Shown one piece after another: positions 16,880-25,512 of a stretch of 37,558 bases of DNA. The DNA comes from Archaeoglobaceae archaeon. GTDB lineage: Archaea > Halobacteriota > Archaeoglobi > Archaeoglobales > Archaeoglobaceae. Position numbers and translations under genes: made by a program. Within the stretch, counting starts at the first letter, position 1. Every line of letters starts with the position of its first letter. Under the pieces are notes generated by a model. It was not told the DNA's origin. It worked only from the letters and a program-made list of their open reading frames with translations, and ran no database searches. Where the stretch lies: positions 1 through 37,558 of the forward strand of contig WAPX01000019.1 in NCBI GenBank assembly GCA_015520485.1, given 5' to 3'.

Positions 16880-18050
16880 CCAGCTCTCTGTACCACTCTT
16901 TCAGCACTTCAAACTGCTGGTGCGTGTTTACGATGTCACTCTCCATTGGACTCTTAAAGAAAAATCCGAGCTCCTTCACCACGCCGTAGATTCCCTTCTT
17001 CTTCGCGAACAGTAAAAACCTCGCTATGTCGAGAACTAACGGTGCCGCAACTATGGCGTCTATGCCATCCCAGATAAAGTAGAACTTCATCTTCTTCCCC
17101 AAGAAGCCCTGAAAGTGTATGAAGTCGAAAGCCGTCTTGTTGTCAACGAGACTCGGGAAGAACTGAATTTCAGTTATGCTGTAAGGTGAATAGCCGAGCA
17201 CTTTTTCGAGAACCTTATCCTTGCTCACAACCTTGCTCTCCTTGTTGTCTCTGTGCGACAACACTTTTCCGTCTAAATCGCCGAGTATGTTGTAGCTCAT
17301 CCATCCAACGATTTTCATGTTCCTGTAGAGGAACATCGGAGCTAAGGTGGTCTTTACGAGAGTTTCTCCGGTTTTTCCATCATTGCCAGCGTGAGGTACT
17401 TTGTTTTCAATTGCCAGCTCCTTCAGCGCTGGAATGCTCGACCCGGCACTTGGAGTGAAGTTTCCGTAAGGCAAGCCGAGCTTTAAAGCGGCGTAAGCGT
17501 AAAGCATGCTCGCAGTCGCAAACTCTTTTTCGTCGTTCTCTATCATCTTCTCGAACTTGTCGAGCGTTTCGTGGTACTCACTCTTCTTCGGCAGAGGTTC
17601 GGTTGAAGCCACGTTTATAACCACGGTTTCCCCGTCTGCAAAACTCTTCATGTCTTTTTTAATTCTGTCCACGATTTCCGAGAGAGTTAAATTCTCGCTT
17701 TCCAGAGTTTCTATTTTTCCAAGCTCCTCTATACCGCTTCCGCAGTTTAAAGCTGTCCCCTTACTTGCAACTATTTTTTCCAGATCTTCTCTCACGCCAT
17801 CGAGTATGTTTCTGTCGTAGTGTCTGTTCAGCTCCCAATGTTCCAGAGCCGCGTCGTAGGCATTTTTTAGCGGCCTTACATCGTGTCCGCCGAACTCGAA
17901 CTCGAGAGGTGCAAATTTTTCAATTCCCTCGAACCACGGTAACTCGGAGACCAGACCAGTTTTATCGATAATTCCTTTTTCGAGGGCTTTTCCTCCAGCC
18001 ATTGCTGTCGTTGAAACTATTCCGTATGAGCCTATTATCCAAATTTTCAT
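16869..18050 (-). CDS. ino1: Myo-inositol-1-phosphate synthase
   Basis: A 393-residue NAD-dependent enzyme that cyclises glucose-6-phosphate to L-myo-inositol-1-phosphate. The NAD-binding opening is IWIIGSYGIVSTTAM. NVASTEPLP, FTPSAGSSIPAL and GNDGKTGETLVKT are core family blocks, and the catalytic-region block WMSYNILGDLDG is present. The size matches the archaeal enzyme (about 390 residues) rather than the longer eukaryotic one. In hyperthermophilic archaea the product feeds inositol phospholipids and the heat-stress solute di-myo-inositol phosphate; the genes for that later step are not in this window. A GAGGTGA ribosome binding site precedes the ATG. The gene is divergent from the GH38 mannosidase. 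Confidence 0.96.
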   Translation of the reverse strand: MKIWIIGSYGIVSTTAMAGGKALEKGIIDKTGLVSELPWFEGIEKFAPLEFEFGGHDVRPLKNAYDAALEHWELNRHYDRNILDGVREDLEKIVASKGTALNCGSGIEELGKIETLESENLTLSEIVDRIKKDMKSFADGETVVINVASTEPLPKKSEYHETLDKFEKMIENDEKEFATASMLYAYAALKLGLPYGNFTPSAGSSIPALKELAIENKVPHAGNDGKTGETLVKTTLAPMFLYRNMKIVGWMSYNILGDLDGKVLSHRDNKESKVVSKDKVLEKVLGYSPYSITEIQFFPSLVDNKTAFDFIHFQGFLGKKMKFYFIWDGIDAIVAAPLVLDIARFLLFAKKKGIYGVVKELGFFFKSPMESDIVNTHQQFEVLKEWYRELVNG

Positions 18051-18091
18051 GCTATCACCTCTTTTGTTTTTCAGTTCTTTCGGTCAAATCG

Positions 18092-18106
18092 GCTGATCAA
18101 ATCAGC
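18092..18106. promoter_or_regulatory. Perfect palindrome upstream of inositol-phosphate synthase
   Basis: GCTGAT-CAA-ATCAGC is an inverted repeat with six-base arms and a three-base centre, 42 bases before the ATG at 18050. It could be an operator or a hairpin in the mRNA leader; the sequence does not distinguish these. Confidence 0.35.
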
Positions 18107-18244
18107 GTTATCGAGAACTTGGCTGCTACTTCTTGAGCTGTTGAGCATAAAAAACTTGCTTCTGAGGTGGATGAGAAAAATCTTCAAATTTGATAAAAAC
18201 AACAAAAATCTCCGGGTTGTACACTCATAGCTTTTCAAGAACTG

Positions 18245-18252
18245 TTATATAT
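18245..18252 (+). promoter_or_regulatory. TATA box of the alpha-mannosidase gene
   Basis: TTATATAT is centred about 27 bases before the ATG at 18276. This implies a leaderless or nearly leaderless mRNA and explains the lack of a ribosome binding site. Confidence 0.6.
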
Positions 18253-18275
18253 TTGCTCACTGCACTTCAATCACA

Positions 18276-20900
18276 ATGAGTATGGATTCCCAGGACACGG
18301 TTCTTAGTGACCTCCAAACAGAGAAAGACGTAATCTACGTCGTTCCGCACACGCACTACGATGCTGTCTGGGTGTTCACAAAAGAAGACTATTTCTACAT
18401 AAATATAGATTTCATATTAAAAAAAGTTATAGAAATAATGGAAAAACACCCTGAATACAAATTTCTGATAGAGCAAACTTTTCTTCTGGAGGAAATAGAA
18501 AACAGGTATCCGGAACTCTTTGAGAAGATCAGAAAGTACGTAAAAGAGGGCAGAATAGAAATCGCTGATGGAGAATACCTGATGCCCGACACAATGCTCC
18601 CACAGGAGGAAACCCTCGTAAGGGAAATTCTCGTGGGAAAGTGGTACCTCAGAAAAAAGTTTGGTTTCGAAGCAGTCGTGATGTGGCAGGCCGATGGTTT
18701 TGGACTCAACGCTCAGCTCCCGCAGATATACACCAAAAGCGGTTACAGATACGTTGCTTTTCGAAGGGGTTACTCTGAAAGGTCTCCTTCAGAGTTTCTG
18801 TGGGAAGGTCTCGACGGAACGAGGATAATAGCTCACAGCTTTCCTCTCGGTTACAGAGCCGGTTTATACATCAGCGGGTTTGAAGATAGCTATAGAGTTT
18901 TGAAGGAGTGTGCTTTTGGAAACCACATACTGATGCCCTCCGGCAGTGGATCCACGCCACCGCAGGAGGAAGTGATAGATGCGGTGGAAAGGTGGAACAG
19001 AACCCATGAAAGCTCGGAAATGAAAATAGCGACGCCTGTTGAATTCTTCAGAGAAGTGGAAAAGTACGCAGACAAACTGCCGGTGAGGAAGGGTGAAATG
19101 TACTGCGGAAAGTACTCCCCCGTTTTCCCGGACACGTCTTCGAGCAGGATATGGATAAAAATGAACCAGAGAGAGCTGGAGAGTGGGCTGCTAACGCTTG
19201 AAAGGTTTGATACCATAAGCCACTTAATCTGTGGTTTCAGGCAAGAAGAGGAAATAGAGAATTGCTGGAAAAAAATACTCTTCAACGCCTTTCACGACGT
19301 GATTCCGGGGACGGGTGCTGATGATGGGTATACTGAGGTTAAGTACAACATCGATTTTCTGAGGGTGAAAATTCCGCATTTGCTGAACGACACAATTGAA
19401 GAAATTCTCAAGTGCTGCGATGGTGAATACAGCGGAGATTTCGTTGTTTTCAACCCTCTATCGTGGGAAGTTGAAAACTGGGTGGAAGTCGATTTGTCTT
19501 TCGACAAGGGGAAGGTCAGAGAAATCAGAGGCGTTAAAAGCGGGAAAGAAGAAAGAAAGGTGGAAGTGATAAAAGAGAGCAGGTATTACGATGGATCAGT
19601 GAGATACGCAAAAATAGGTTTTGTGGCTAAAGTTCCTCCTCTCGGATTCAGGACTTACAGAATTATAGAGTACGAGCCGGCAGGAGATTCAAAAGAGCTG
19701 AAGGAGAAAGCCAATGTTGTATCGAACAAATTCTTTAACGTATACTACTCCCCGGAGAACGGACTGATAATGGTTTTCAAAGACGGCGAAGAAATATTCG
19801 TTGAGGGCAATGAAATAGTTATAGACAGTGAAGCTGGTAACTTGTACCACCACATCGAGGACATAGATACTCCCGTCCACACTGAGGGCGGTGAGGGAAT
19901 AAGGTTTGGAAGGTTTGACGTTGAAAACATAAGCGTTGAGAGAACACCTCTGCGTTTCATAATCAACGTTGCCACGCGCTACTATTCGTTAATTTGGCCG
20001 TACAGACTCACGGACAAGTGGAAGCCGGTTTTCTGGAGGCACAACTACATAACAATAAACAAGAAAATAATTATATATAAAGATTTACCAAGAATAGATT
20101 TTATTACAGTTATAGACAACAGACATCCAAGAACGAGGATAAGAGCTCGCTTCAAAACGAAGATATCAAATGACTGCTACGCCTGTGAAACCCAGTTCGG
20201 TACTGTTAGCAGAAGGACGAACATGTACTACTTTAATCCGGAAGGGTGGGCGGAAACACCTTCAGGGGTGTACCCGTCTCTCAGGTGGATTGATTACAGC
20301 GACGGAAGCAAGGGTTTGACGATAGTAAACAGAGGAAATCCTGAAAATGAAGTCAGAGACAATTACGTTTACATCACACTGCTGAGGAGCGTTGACCTGC
20401 TGTCGCACGGTAAAGAGGGGCCGGTAATTCCCGTTCCAGACGCAATGGAGCTGAAGAGGTACGAATTCCACTACTCTGCATACCCACACGAGGGAGACTG
20501 GAAAAGAGCAAAATCTTACAGAATAGGATACGAATTCAACTACCGCTTGATCCCGTATCAGGTAAGCGTGGATAAAAAACTCCCTGAATCGATGAGCTTT
20601 GTAAGAGTAACTCCAGATAGCGTGATATTAACGGCTTTAAAGACAGGTGTTAAAGCTGAAGATAACGAAGCTGTCATCAGAGTTTACGAGGCTGAAGGAG
20701 AGGGGAAGGAGGTAAAAATTGAGTTTTTCAAAGAGGTAGAAAGCGTAAAAGAGCTGAACCTGATAGAGGACGAAGTGGAGGGGAGAACTTTTGAAGTTGA
20801 CGGTAATACTGTGAAGTTCAGAATTGGCGAATTTGAGATTGTTACGTTTAAAGTTAAATTTTCAGAAACGGGTAAATCATGTAAATCCAGCAGAAAATAG
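18276..20900 (+). CDS. Glycoside hydrolase family 38 alpha-mannosidase
   Basis: An 874-residue retaining alpha-mannosidase. The metal-binding HTHYDAVW is at residues 25-32 (His25-Thr-His27-x-Asp29), YLMPDTMLPQEE is at about 107-118, and WQADGFG at 137-143 contains the presumed nucleophile Asp140. NAFHDVIPGTGADDGYTE at about 338-355 supplies the third metal ligand region. The following beta-rich C-terminal half (about 400-870) is the usual GH38 sandwich domain. There is no signal peptide, so it acts in the cytoplasm, perhaps on mannose-containing glycans or mannosyl solutes. It lies divergent from inositol-phosphate synthase. The mRNA is probably leaderless. Substrate is not known. Confidence 0.92.
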   Translation: MSMDSQDTVLSDLQTEKDVIYVVPHTHYDAVWVFTKEDYFYINIDFILKKVIEIMEKHPEYKFLIEQTFLLEEIENRYPELFEKIRKYVKEGRIEIADGEYLMPDTMLPQEETLVREILVGKWYLRKKFGFEAVVMWQADGFGLNAQLPQIYTKSGYRYVAFRRGYSERSPSEFLWEGLDGTRIIAHSFPLGYRAGLYISGFEDSYRVLKECAFGNHILMPSGSGSTPPQEEVIDAVERWNRTHESSEMKIATPVEFFREVEKYADKLPVRKGEMYCGKYSPVFPDTSSSRIWIKMNQRELESGLLTLERFDTISHLICGFRQEEEIENCWKKILFNAFHDVIPGTGADDGYTEVKYNIDFLRVKIPHLLNDTIEEILKCCDGEYSGDFVVFNPLSWEVENWVEVDLSFDKGKVREIRGVKSGKEERKVEVIKESRYYDGSVRYAKIGFVAKVPPLGFRTYRIIEYEPAGDSKELKEKANVVSNKFFNVYYSPENGLIMVFKDGEEIFVEGNEIVIDSEAGNLYHHIEDIDTPVHTEGGEGIRFGRFDVENISVERTPLRFIINVATRYYSLIWPYRLTDKWKPVFWRHNYITINKKIIIYKDLPRIDFITVIDNRHPRTRIRARFKTKISNDCYACETQFGTVSRRTNMYYFNPEGWAETPSGVYPSLRWIDYSDGSKGLTIVNRGNPENEVRDNYVYITLLRSVDLLSHGKEGPVIPVPDAMELKRYEFHYSAYPHEGDWKRAKSYRIGYEFNYRLIPYQVSVDKKLPESMSFVRVTPDSVILTALKTGVKAEDNEAVIRVYEAEGEGKEVKIEFFKEVESVKELNLIEDEVEGRTFEVDGNTVKFRIGEFEIVTFKVKFSETGKSCKSSRK

Positions 20901-20949
20901 TTTTAAATAAATATTCTAGATTATTTTTAATATTTTATCAATCTTACAG

Positions 20950-21023
<74 letters not shown>

Positions 21024-21045
21024 CCGGTAAGGGTTTTAACCTGAG

Positions 21046-21055
21046 AAATTTAAAA
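21046..21055 (-). promoter_or_regulatory. TATA box of tRNA-Pro
   Basis: Minus-strand TTTTAAATTT is centred about 28 bases before the mature 5' end of tRNA-Pro, the usual archaeal spacing. Confidence 0.55.
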
Positions 21056-21110
21056 GTTTGTGCTTAACAAAACTCCAAAAACTCCTTAAACTCTAAGATA
21101 TACTCAGTCC

Positions 21111-22115
21111 ATGGACAGACACATAACAGTGATAAGCGACCCGCCAGAATATCAGGTGTTTGAGATAGTTTTAAGCGGGGAATCAAAAAATCTTGGCTTT
21201 ACATACACGCTGACAAAGGGAGCTGAAGCAGATAGATGTCTGGAGGAGATAGAGAGAAGTGATGCTATTATCGTTTGCTCCAATGACCTGAGCAACGATG
21301 TAATCAACGCTGTGAGAAACTCTCAGGCGTGCTTTGTATTTTCGAACTCTGAAGAGCTGCTGAGAGGAAACGCTGGATTTCTGCAGAAGGCAGAGGAATA
21401 CTTCGCGAGAGGAGGAATACAGAACATATACAGCCTCGTAAGGCTCTCTCTGTGGGTTTGCGGAGAAAATATCACGTTTCCAGACGTGCTTGAAGTTCCG
21501 TGGCACGGCATTTACCATCCAAGAGCTGGTGTTTTTCAGGACCTGTCAAAATACCTGTGGGATTACCCCTTCTCCATATTTCCAGCAGCCGGATTGCTTT
21601 TCAGCAGGAGGAAGTGGCTGTACGGGCAGGCTAAGGAAGCAATGAACGTAATAAGCGGACTTGAGTCAAAAAGGTTTGGAGTTATACCCGTTTTCACTCA
21701 GGACGAAGGAGAACACGTCAGCGTTTCAGAAGTGGGAAAGTATTTTTCCAGAACAGGAGTAATTATAAACTTTTCCGGGCTAAAACCTGAAGAGCTGATG
21801 GAGTTTGGAATCCCCGTTTTGGACTGCAGTTCAGACAGAATAAGAGTCTATCATCCCTTAATTCCCGGATTCTCCGAGAAATCCGACTTTAGCGAAGAGA
21901 ACATTGTCGAACTGGCTGTAAAGTGGATGAAGCTGTCCGAAAAAAGATTAGAAGACGTGGTCGTGGGCGTTTACCCCGACTTAAAACTCTTCAAATATTC
22001 TGGTAGACCTCCTTTCAGAGTCGTCAGCGCTGAAGAAAACGAAGAATTCGATTTAATTTTAGATTACTCCGGAAAATGCGAAATAGAAAGCGTGGCCAGA
22101 CTGACACCTGATTGA
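21111..22115 (+). CDS. Stand-alone CobN-like N-terminal domain protein
   Basis: A 334-residue protein resembling the N-terminal part of cobaltochelatase CobN/Mg-chelatase H. The diagnostic region is PWHGIYHPRAGVFQDL (about 124-139) followed by a KYLWDYP block, AAGLLFSRRKWLYGQAKE (about 153-170) and the segment ending in VIPVFTQDE (about 187-195). In CobN these correspond to the GIYHP, GILFYRS and NVIPVF blocks. ELAVKWMKLSEKRLEDVVVGVYP near residue 265-290 corresponds to the region where full-length CobN (about 1200 residues) continues into its catalytic part. Here the protein stops soon afterwards, and no second half follows in any frame. It may be a split subunit, an accessory protein or a relic under selection. 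The frame itself is intact. Confidence 0.65.
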   Translation: MDRHITVISDPPEYQVFEIVLSGESKNLGFTYTLTKGAEADRCLEEIERSDAIIVCSNDLSNDVINAVRNSQACFVFSNSEELLRGNAGFLQKAEEYFARGGIQNIYSLVRLSLWVCGENITFPDVLEVPWHGIYHPRAGVFQDLSKYLWDYPFSIFPAAGLLFSRRKWLYGQAKEAMNVISGLESKRFGVIPVFTQDEGEHVSVSEVGKYFSRTGVIINFSGLKPEELMEFGIPVLDCSSDRIRVYHPLIPGFSEKSDFSEENIVELAVKWMKLSEKRLEDVVVGVYPDLKLFKYSGRPPFRVVSAEENEEFDLILDYSGKCEIESVARLTPD

Positions 22116-22151
22116 CTGTTTAACAGTAGCAGGTCGTTTAATTCTGTTTTT
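22116..22151 (+). terminator. Probable transcript end after the CobN-like gene
   Basis: The small palindrome CTGTTTAACAG is followed by T-rich sequence ending in a T6 run at about 22146-22151. Archaeal termination commonly uses such oligo-T tracts. Confidence 0.35.
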
Positions 22152-22231
22152 TGACATTTGATACTCAGTGAACTAATTTTATTATTTTATTACTGTTTAC
22201 AACCTGCTCACTCAACTATAGAAAACCTTAA

Positions 22232-22252
22232 TTTACGCACCGTTGCGTTAAA
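22232..22252. promoter_or_regulatory. Palindrome ACGCA-N4-TGCGT abutting the acetyltransferase start
   Basis: ACGCA (22235-22239) and TGCGT (22244-22248) form an inverted repeat, extended by TTT/AAA on the outside. It ends at the start codon of the GNAT gene, where a bound protein could block expression. Operator function is inference. Confidence 0.3.
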
Positions 22253-22677
22253 TGTCGATGCTCGAAATAGGTATCATGAAAAGTGAGGAAGTAGAGGAGG
22301 TCATCCACCTCGAATACGATGTGCTGGGGATAAGCCCTTTTGTCGCCACGTCTGTTCTTCCCGTCAAAAGGAAGGTCGTTGTTGCGAGAGTGGACGGAAA
22401 AATAGCCGGATGCGCAACACTCTGCTGGAACGACAGGTTTGAAATTGCATCTCTCGCAGTTAAAGACGAATACAGGGGTTCTGGAATTGGTGCGGCAATA
22501 ATAGAGAAGTGCTTCGAGGTGGCGAAAGAGCTTGGTTTTGACAGCGTATGGCTGGAAACGCCAGAAAACGGCCCGGTGGAATTTTACCTTTCACACGGTT
22601 TTTGTGTTAAATCACACGTCAGGAACATGTACGGAGATGGTGTGTCGGGTTTGAAGATGGTAAAGCATATAAGTTAA
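22252..22677 (+). CDS. GNAT family N-acetyltransferase
   Basis: A 141-residue acetyl-CoA-dependent acyltransferase. Motif A is EYRGSGIGAAIIEKC at about residues 75-89 (R/QxxGxG/A pyrophosphate loop), preceded by the beta-4 strand RFEIASLAV. The block EFYLSHGF at about 111-118 is the usual motif B end. Size is normal for single-domain GNATs. The substrate cannot be predicted; the acidic N-terminus (KSEEVEEVIHLEYD) gives no clue. There is no clear ribosome binding site, and a second ATG at 22258 could also be used. The gene ends just ahead of the decayed cas6, so it marks the left border of the CRISPR-associated island. Confidence 0.85.
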   Translation: MSMLEIGIMKSEEVEEVIHLEYDVLGISPFVATSVLPVKRKVVVARVDGKIAGCATLCWNDRFEIASLAVKDEYRGSGIGAAIIEKCFEVAKELGFDSVWLETPENGPVEFYLSHGFCVKSHVRNMYGDGVSGLKMVKHIS

Positions 22678-22679
22678 TT

Positions 22680-22868
22680 ACAAACTTTAATGATACTGTA
22701 AATCTTGAAGTCGAAGTCTTGGCGGTTAAAGAAATTAAAATTAAAAATACCAACCAAGTATTAATTTATAGATAGTCTTTAAAGCCGAAGGTATTGAAGA
22801 TTTGCTTGAGCTAGGTTACAGGGTTGGGTGAGAGGAATAGCATGGGGTTTGGGATGGTGAATGTATGA
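22680..22868 (+). pseudogene. cas6: Decayed cas6 (CRISPR RNA endonuclease) C-terminal remnant
   Basis: About 63 codons of a Cas6-type C-terminus can be read if the frame is changed twice. Frame 1 (from 22680) gives DTVNLEVEVLAVKEIKIKN to a stop at 22773. Frame 2 (22772-22817) gives IVFKAEGIEDLLELGY. Frame 1 again from 22821 gives GLGERNSMGFGMVNV and a stop at 22866-22868. The last part is the glycine-rich loop (GLGEKNSMGFG) that defines Cas6 proteins, preceded by the expected EG-EDLL-LGY helix. The N-terminal two thirds of a normal Cas6 (about 240-280 residues) is missing. The surviving stop codon overlaps the cas8 ATG as ATGA, showing that cas6 once headed the operon. Confidence 0.78.
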
Positions 22869-24361
22869 GCAAGATTGCAACGCTTGATGAATTCTTTGAG
22901 AGAGAGCGAAAAGTAGTAGAATATTCAGAAGATAGCGAGTTTACATCGGAAAAGAACAAGCGATTTTATTGGACGGGACATCCGTTTGTCGATGCCGGTT
23001 TAACTGCTATACTACTCATCGCGAATAAAGAGAAACCAGAAGAATTAACGGAAGAGGATATTAAAAAGGCTATTGAATTCGTTTCAAACGTTTATACCAA
23101 AAAAGAATGGGCAAGCAAGTATTTGCACGGGATGATATTCCCAAATAATGGGATAATAATGGCAAATCCAAGTATGAGTAAAAAAAGAACTCCAGAAGGT
23201 ATTGCGAACAATCTTTTGAAGCTATACTATAGCATTCCCAATGTATTGGACAAAAGTAATCCAGAAAGTAGATGTGTGATCTGTGGTAGAAGAAAACCTG
23301 CTCACAATAAGTATAATTTGTTCATGTCAGTATTTCCACTGTTAGGAACTGGCGGTGTGCCAAACTTCTTTCACTCAGCGAATTCAAAGGGCGTCGATAT
23401 CTGTGCACATTGTTTATTTTTAGTTCAGTTTATGCCTATAGCTACTTGTAACTTGCCTCGTGTTTTGGTAATTCACGCTTATCCATACCAGAAAATGTTA
23501 GAATTGTGCGAAGAAGCCGTAAGAGACGTTAAACTGAGAGAGTTGGCTTCAAATGCCAGAGGTTTCAAAAAGCCTGAAAACTTTCTATTTAGGAAAATCG
23601 CAGAGATAACGCAAAAGATAGTAGGAGGTTACAAACAATGGGAAAACGTCTCTATAACGCTCTACTATTTCATCTGCAACAATCAGAATCAGAGTATTGA
23701 TGTAATTCCAATACCAAACCCCGTTTTGAGATTTATAGCATTCGCTGAGAGTGTCGATCCGAAAGGCTGGAGAAACATACTGAATATTGGATGGCAAATA
23801 AATAAAAACAACAAGAAGAGAAAAAAGCTAAGCTTTGAAGAACTCGAAAGGAAATACACAAATGAAGTTTATATGAAACTTCTCAACTACGAAAGTATTT
23901 TACCGTATTTTTACGACAAAAGGAAACGAAACGTGAATGCATCTTGGAGACTTCTGGAATTTTACTGTGTGGAGGTGTTGGGTTTGAATAAAGAAACATT
24001 AGAATTTATCAAAAATGTTGGGGATAAGATAGTAGAAACAATCGAAGAACTCCCAAATAATCAGCTGAGAAGAACTGTCAGAGAGCTTGAAAATGCGAAC
24101 AAACTATGGGAATTCGAGAACTTTTTTGTTAGAGTTGAAAAGATTAGACAGGACAAAAAATTGCAGAACGCTTTATTAACTTTTGACGAATTTGCAAGAC
24201 TTTTGACGGCCTACGGTGAAGATATTAACGTTTCTTGGAAAACTGTTAGGGATCTATTATTGTTTAGGATTTACGAGAAATTACACGACAGATTAGGTGG
24301 TATTGGAAAAGAATCAGAAGAGGGAGAAGAATTCGAACATTGGAGAGGTGAGGAAGAATGA
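22865..24361 (+). CDS. cas8: CRISPR effector large subunit Cas8, Cst1/CXXC-CXXC type
   Basis: A 498-residue large subunit of a type I Cascade complex of the Tneap (I-B) kind. Two CxxC pairs, CVIC (about residues 138-141) and CAHC (about 179-182), are the signature of the CXXC-CXXC (Cst1) family; the latter was placed in Cas8a1 in an older scheme, so the subtype letter depends on the classification used. GTGGVPNFFHSA between them is the expected linker. Large subunits recognise the PAM and recruit Cas3. The C-terminus is acidic and glycine-rich. GGTGA precedes the ATG, and its start overlaps the dead cas6 stop while its stop overlaps the cas7 start. Codons are richer in A and T than in neighbouring genes. 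Confidence 0.85.
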   Translation: MSKIATLDEFFERERKVVEYSEDSEFTSEKNKRFYWTGHPFVDAGLTAILLIANKEKPEELTEEDIKKAIEFVSNVYTKKEWASKYLHGMIFPNNGIIMANPSMSKKRTPEGIANNLLKLYYSIPNVLDKSNPESRCVICGRRKPAHNKYNLFMSVFPLLGTGGVPNFFHSANSKGVDICAHCLFLVQFMPIATCNLPRVLVIHAYPYQKMLELCEEAVRDVKLRELASNARGFKKPENFLFRKIAEITQKIVGGYKQWENVSITLYYFICNNQNQSIDVIPIPNPVLRFIAFAESVDPKGWRNILNIGWQINKNNKKRKKLSFEELERKYTNEVYMKLLNYESILPYFYDKRKRNVNASWRLLEFYCVEVLGLNKETLEFIKNVGDKIVETIEELPNNQLRRTVRELENANKLWEFENFFVRVEKIRQDKKLQNALLTFDEFARLLTAYGEDINVSWKTVRDLLLFRIYEKLHDRLGGIGKESEEGEEFEHWRGEEE

Positions 24362-25512
24362 GATTTGCGGTTGGAATGGTTTTGATAGATGCTCCACACT
24401 CAGCTTTGAACATGCTTGGTATAGATGAAAGCAGACCAGAAAGAAACGTAACAGTCGTTAAGAAGCTTAGACGTGGAAGGGATCAGTACGTCTATGTTTC
24501 GGCTCAGGCTTGGAGGTATTGGTGGAGAAAAACGTTGGAAGAAAAGTTTGGATGGGTAGTGTCCCCATTAACGAGAGCCGAAAAACAAGTTTTTACATCT
24601 GCAAACCCAATAAAATATGACGATGATGATGTGTTCGGGTATATGAGGGCTGAAGGTGATATTACAGTTACAAGGATTTCACCGCTTAAAAACACTCCAT
24701 TAGTTTCGGTATTACCAATTTGGAATTCTTTGACTGAAGACGAAGGATACGCATCGAGACATGAAGGAGACCCCGTTCCTCATACAACCGAATTTTATTC
24801 AACCGTTCTTAAAGGTGCATTCTCTTTGGACTTGGATAATGTAGGTAAGTTTACATTTACAGACAAAGCTGGTTTTAGAAATTTAATAAATTTTGATGCG
24901 CTCATTAAAGATATTGAAAACTCTAAAATCGAAAAGAACAAAAAGAAAAAGAAAATAGAAAAAATCGAAGAACTCAGACAAAATATTAAGTGGGACGAAG
25001 ACTATGTAGGATTAGCTAAAAAACTTGGAGTTGAATTAAATGAGACTGAATGGATCATGCCAAAAGGTATTCGAGCTAAAAGGGCTGTTCAAACGATATT
25101 AGCTTTAAAATACCTCTTTGGAGGAGCAAAGCAAACTCTATTCCTTACGGATGTAACTCCAAAATTCGTAATTTTGGCTATGTTTGATGGTGGAATAAAC
25201 CCATTTATAAGCGATATCGTTTACGAAAAGGATGGAAAAGTTGAGTTAGATGAAGAAACGATAGTAGCAAGAATTAGGGAGTTCAGCGACATTTTAGAGC
25301 CGAAAAAGGTTTTCATCGGTAAGGACGAAGGATTTATGAAAGACTGGATCGACAAGCTGAAAAATATCAAAAAAGAGCTTGAAAAGTCCCAGCCAAAAAT
25401 CAAAGTTTCCATTAGTAGCGTAAGTAAAGCTTTAGAAGAATTTGCCAAAGAAGTTGCGAGATACTACGGTTTAACGGATGAAGAAATTAAGAAAATCTTT
25501 GAAGCAACATGA
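24358..25512 (+). CDS. cas7: CRISPR Cascade backbone subunit Cas7 (Cst2/DevR type)
   Basis: A 384-residue RAMP-fold protein that polymerises along the crRNA to form the backbone of the interference complex. The N-terminal block VGMVLIDAPHSALN, then ESRPERNVTVVKKLRRGRD and YVSAQAWRYWWRKTLEE, matches the Cst2/DevR family (the Sx4-RRxW-like substrate-binding block). A Lys/Glu-rich insertion lies at about 182-210 (IEKNKKKKKIEKIEELRQN), and VTPKFVILAMFDGGINPF near 265 is another conserved strand region. Translation is coupled to cas8 and to cas5 through ATGA overlaps on both sides. The sequence is AT-rich like the rest of the operon. Confidence 0.88.
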   Translation: MRFAVGMVLIDAPHSALNMLGIDESRPERNVTVVKKLRRGRDQYVYVSAQAWRYWWRKTLEEKFGWVVSPLTRAEKQVFTSANPIKYDDDDVFGYMRAEGDITVTRISPLKNTPLVSVLPIWNSLTEDEGYASRHEGDPVPHTTEFYSTVLKGAFSLDLDNVGKFTFTDKAGFRNLINFDALIKDIENSKIEKNKKKKKIEKIEELRQNIKWDEDYVGLAKKLGVELNETEWIMPKGIRAKRAVQTILALKYLFGGAKQTLFLTDVTPKFVILAMFDGGINPFISDIVYEKDGKVELDEETIVARIREFSDILEPKKVFIGKDEGFMKDWIDKLKNIKKELEKSQPKIKVSISSVSKALEEFAKEVARYYGLTDEEIKKIFEAT

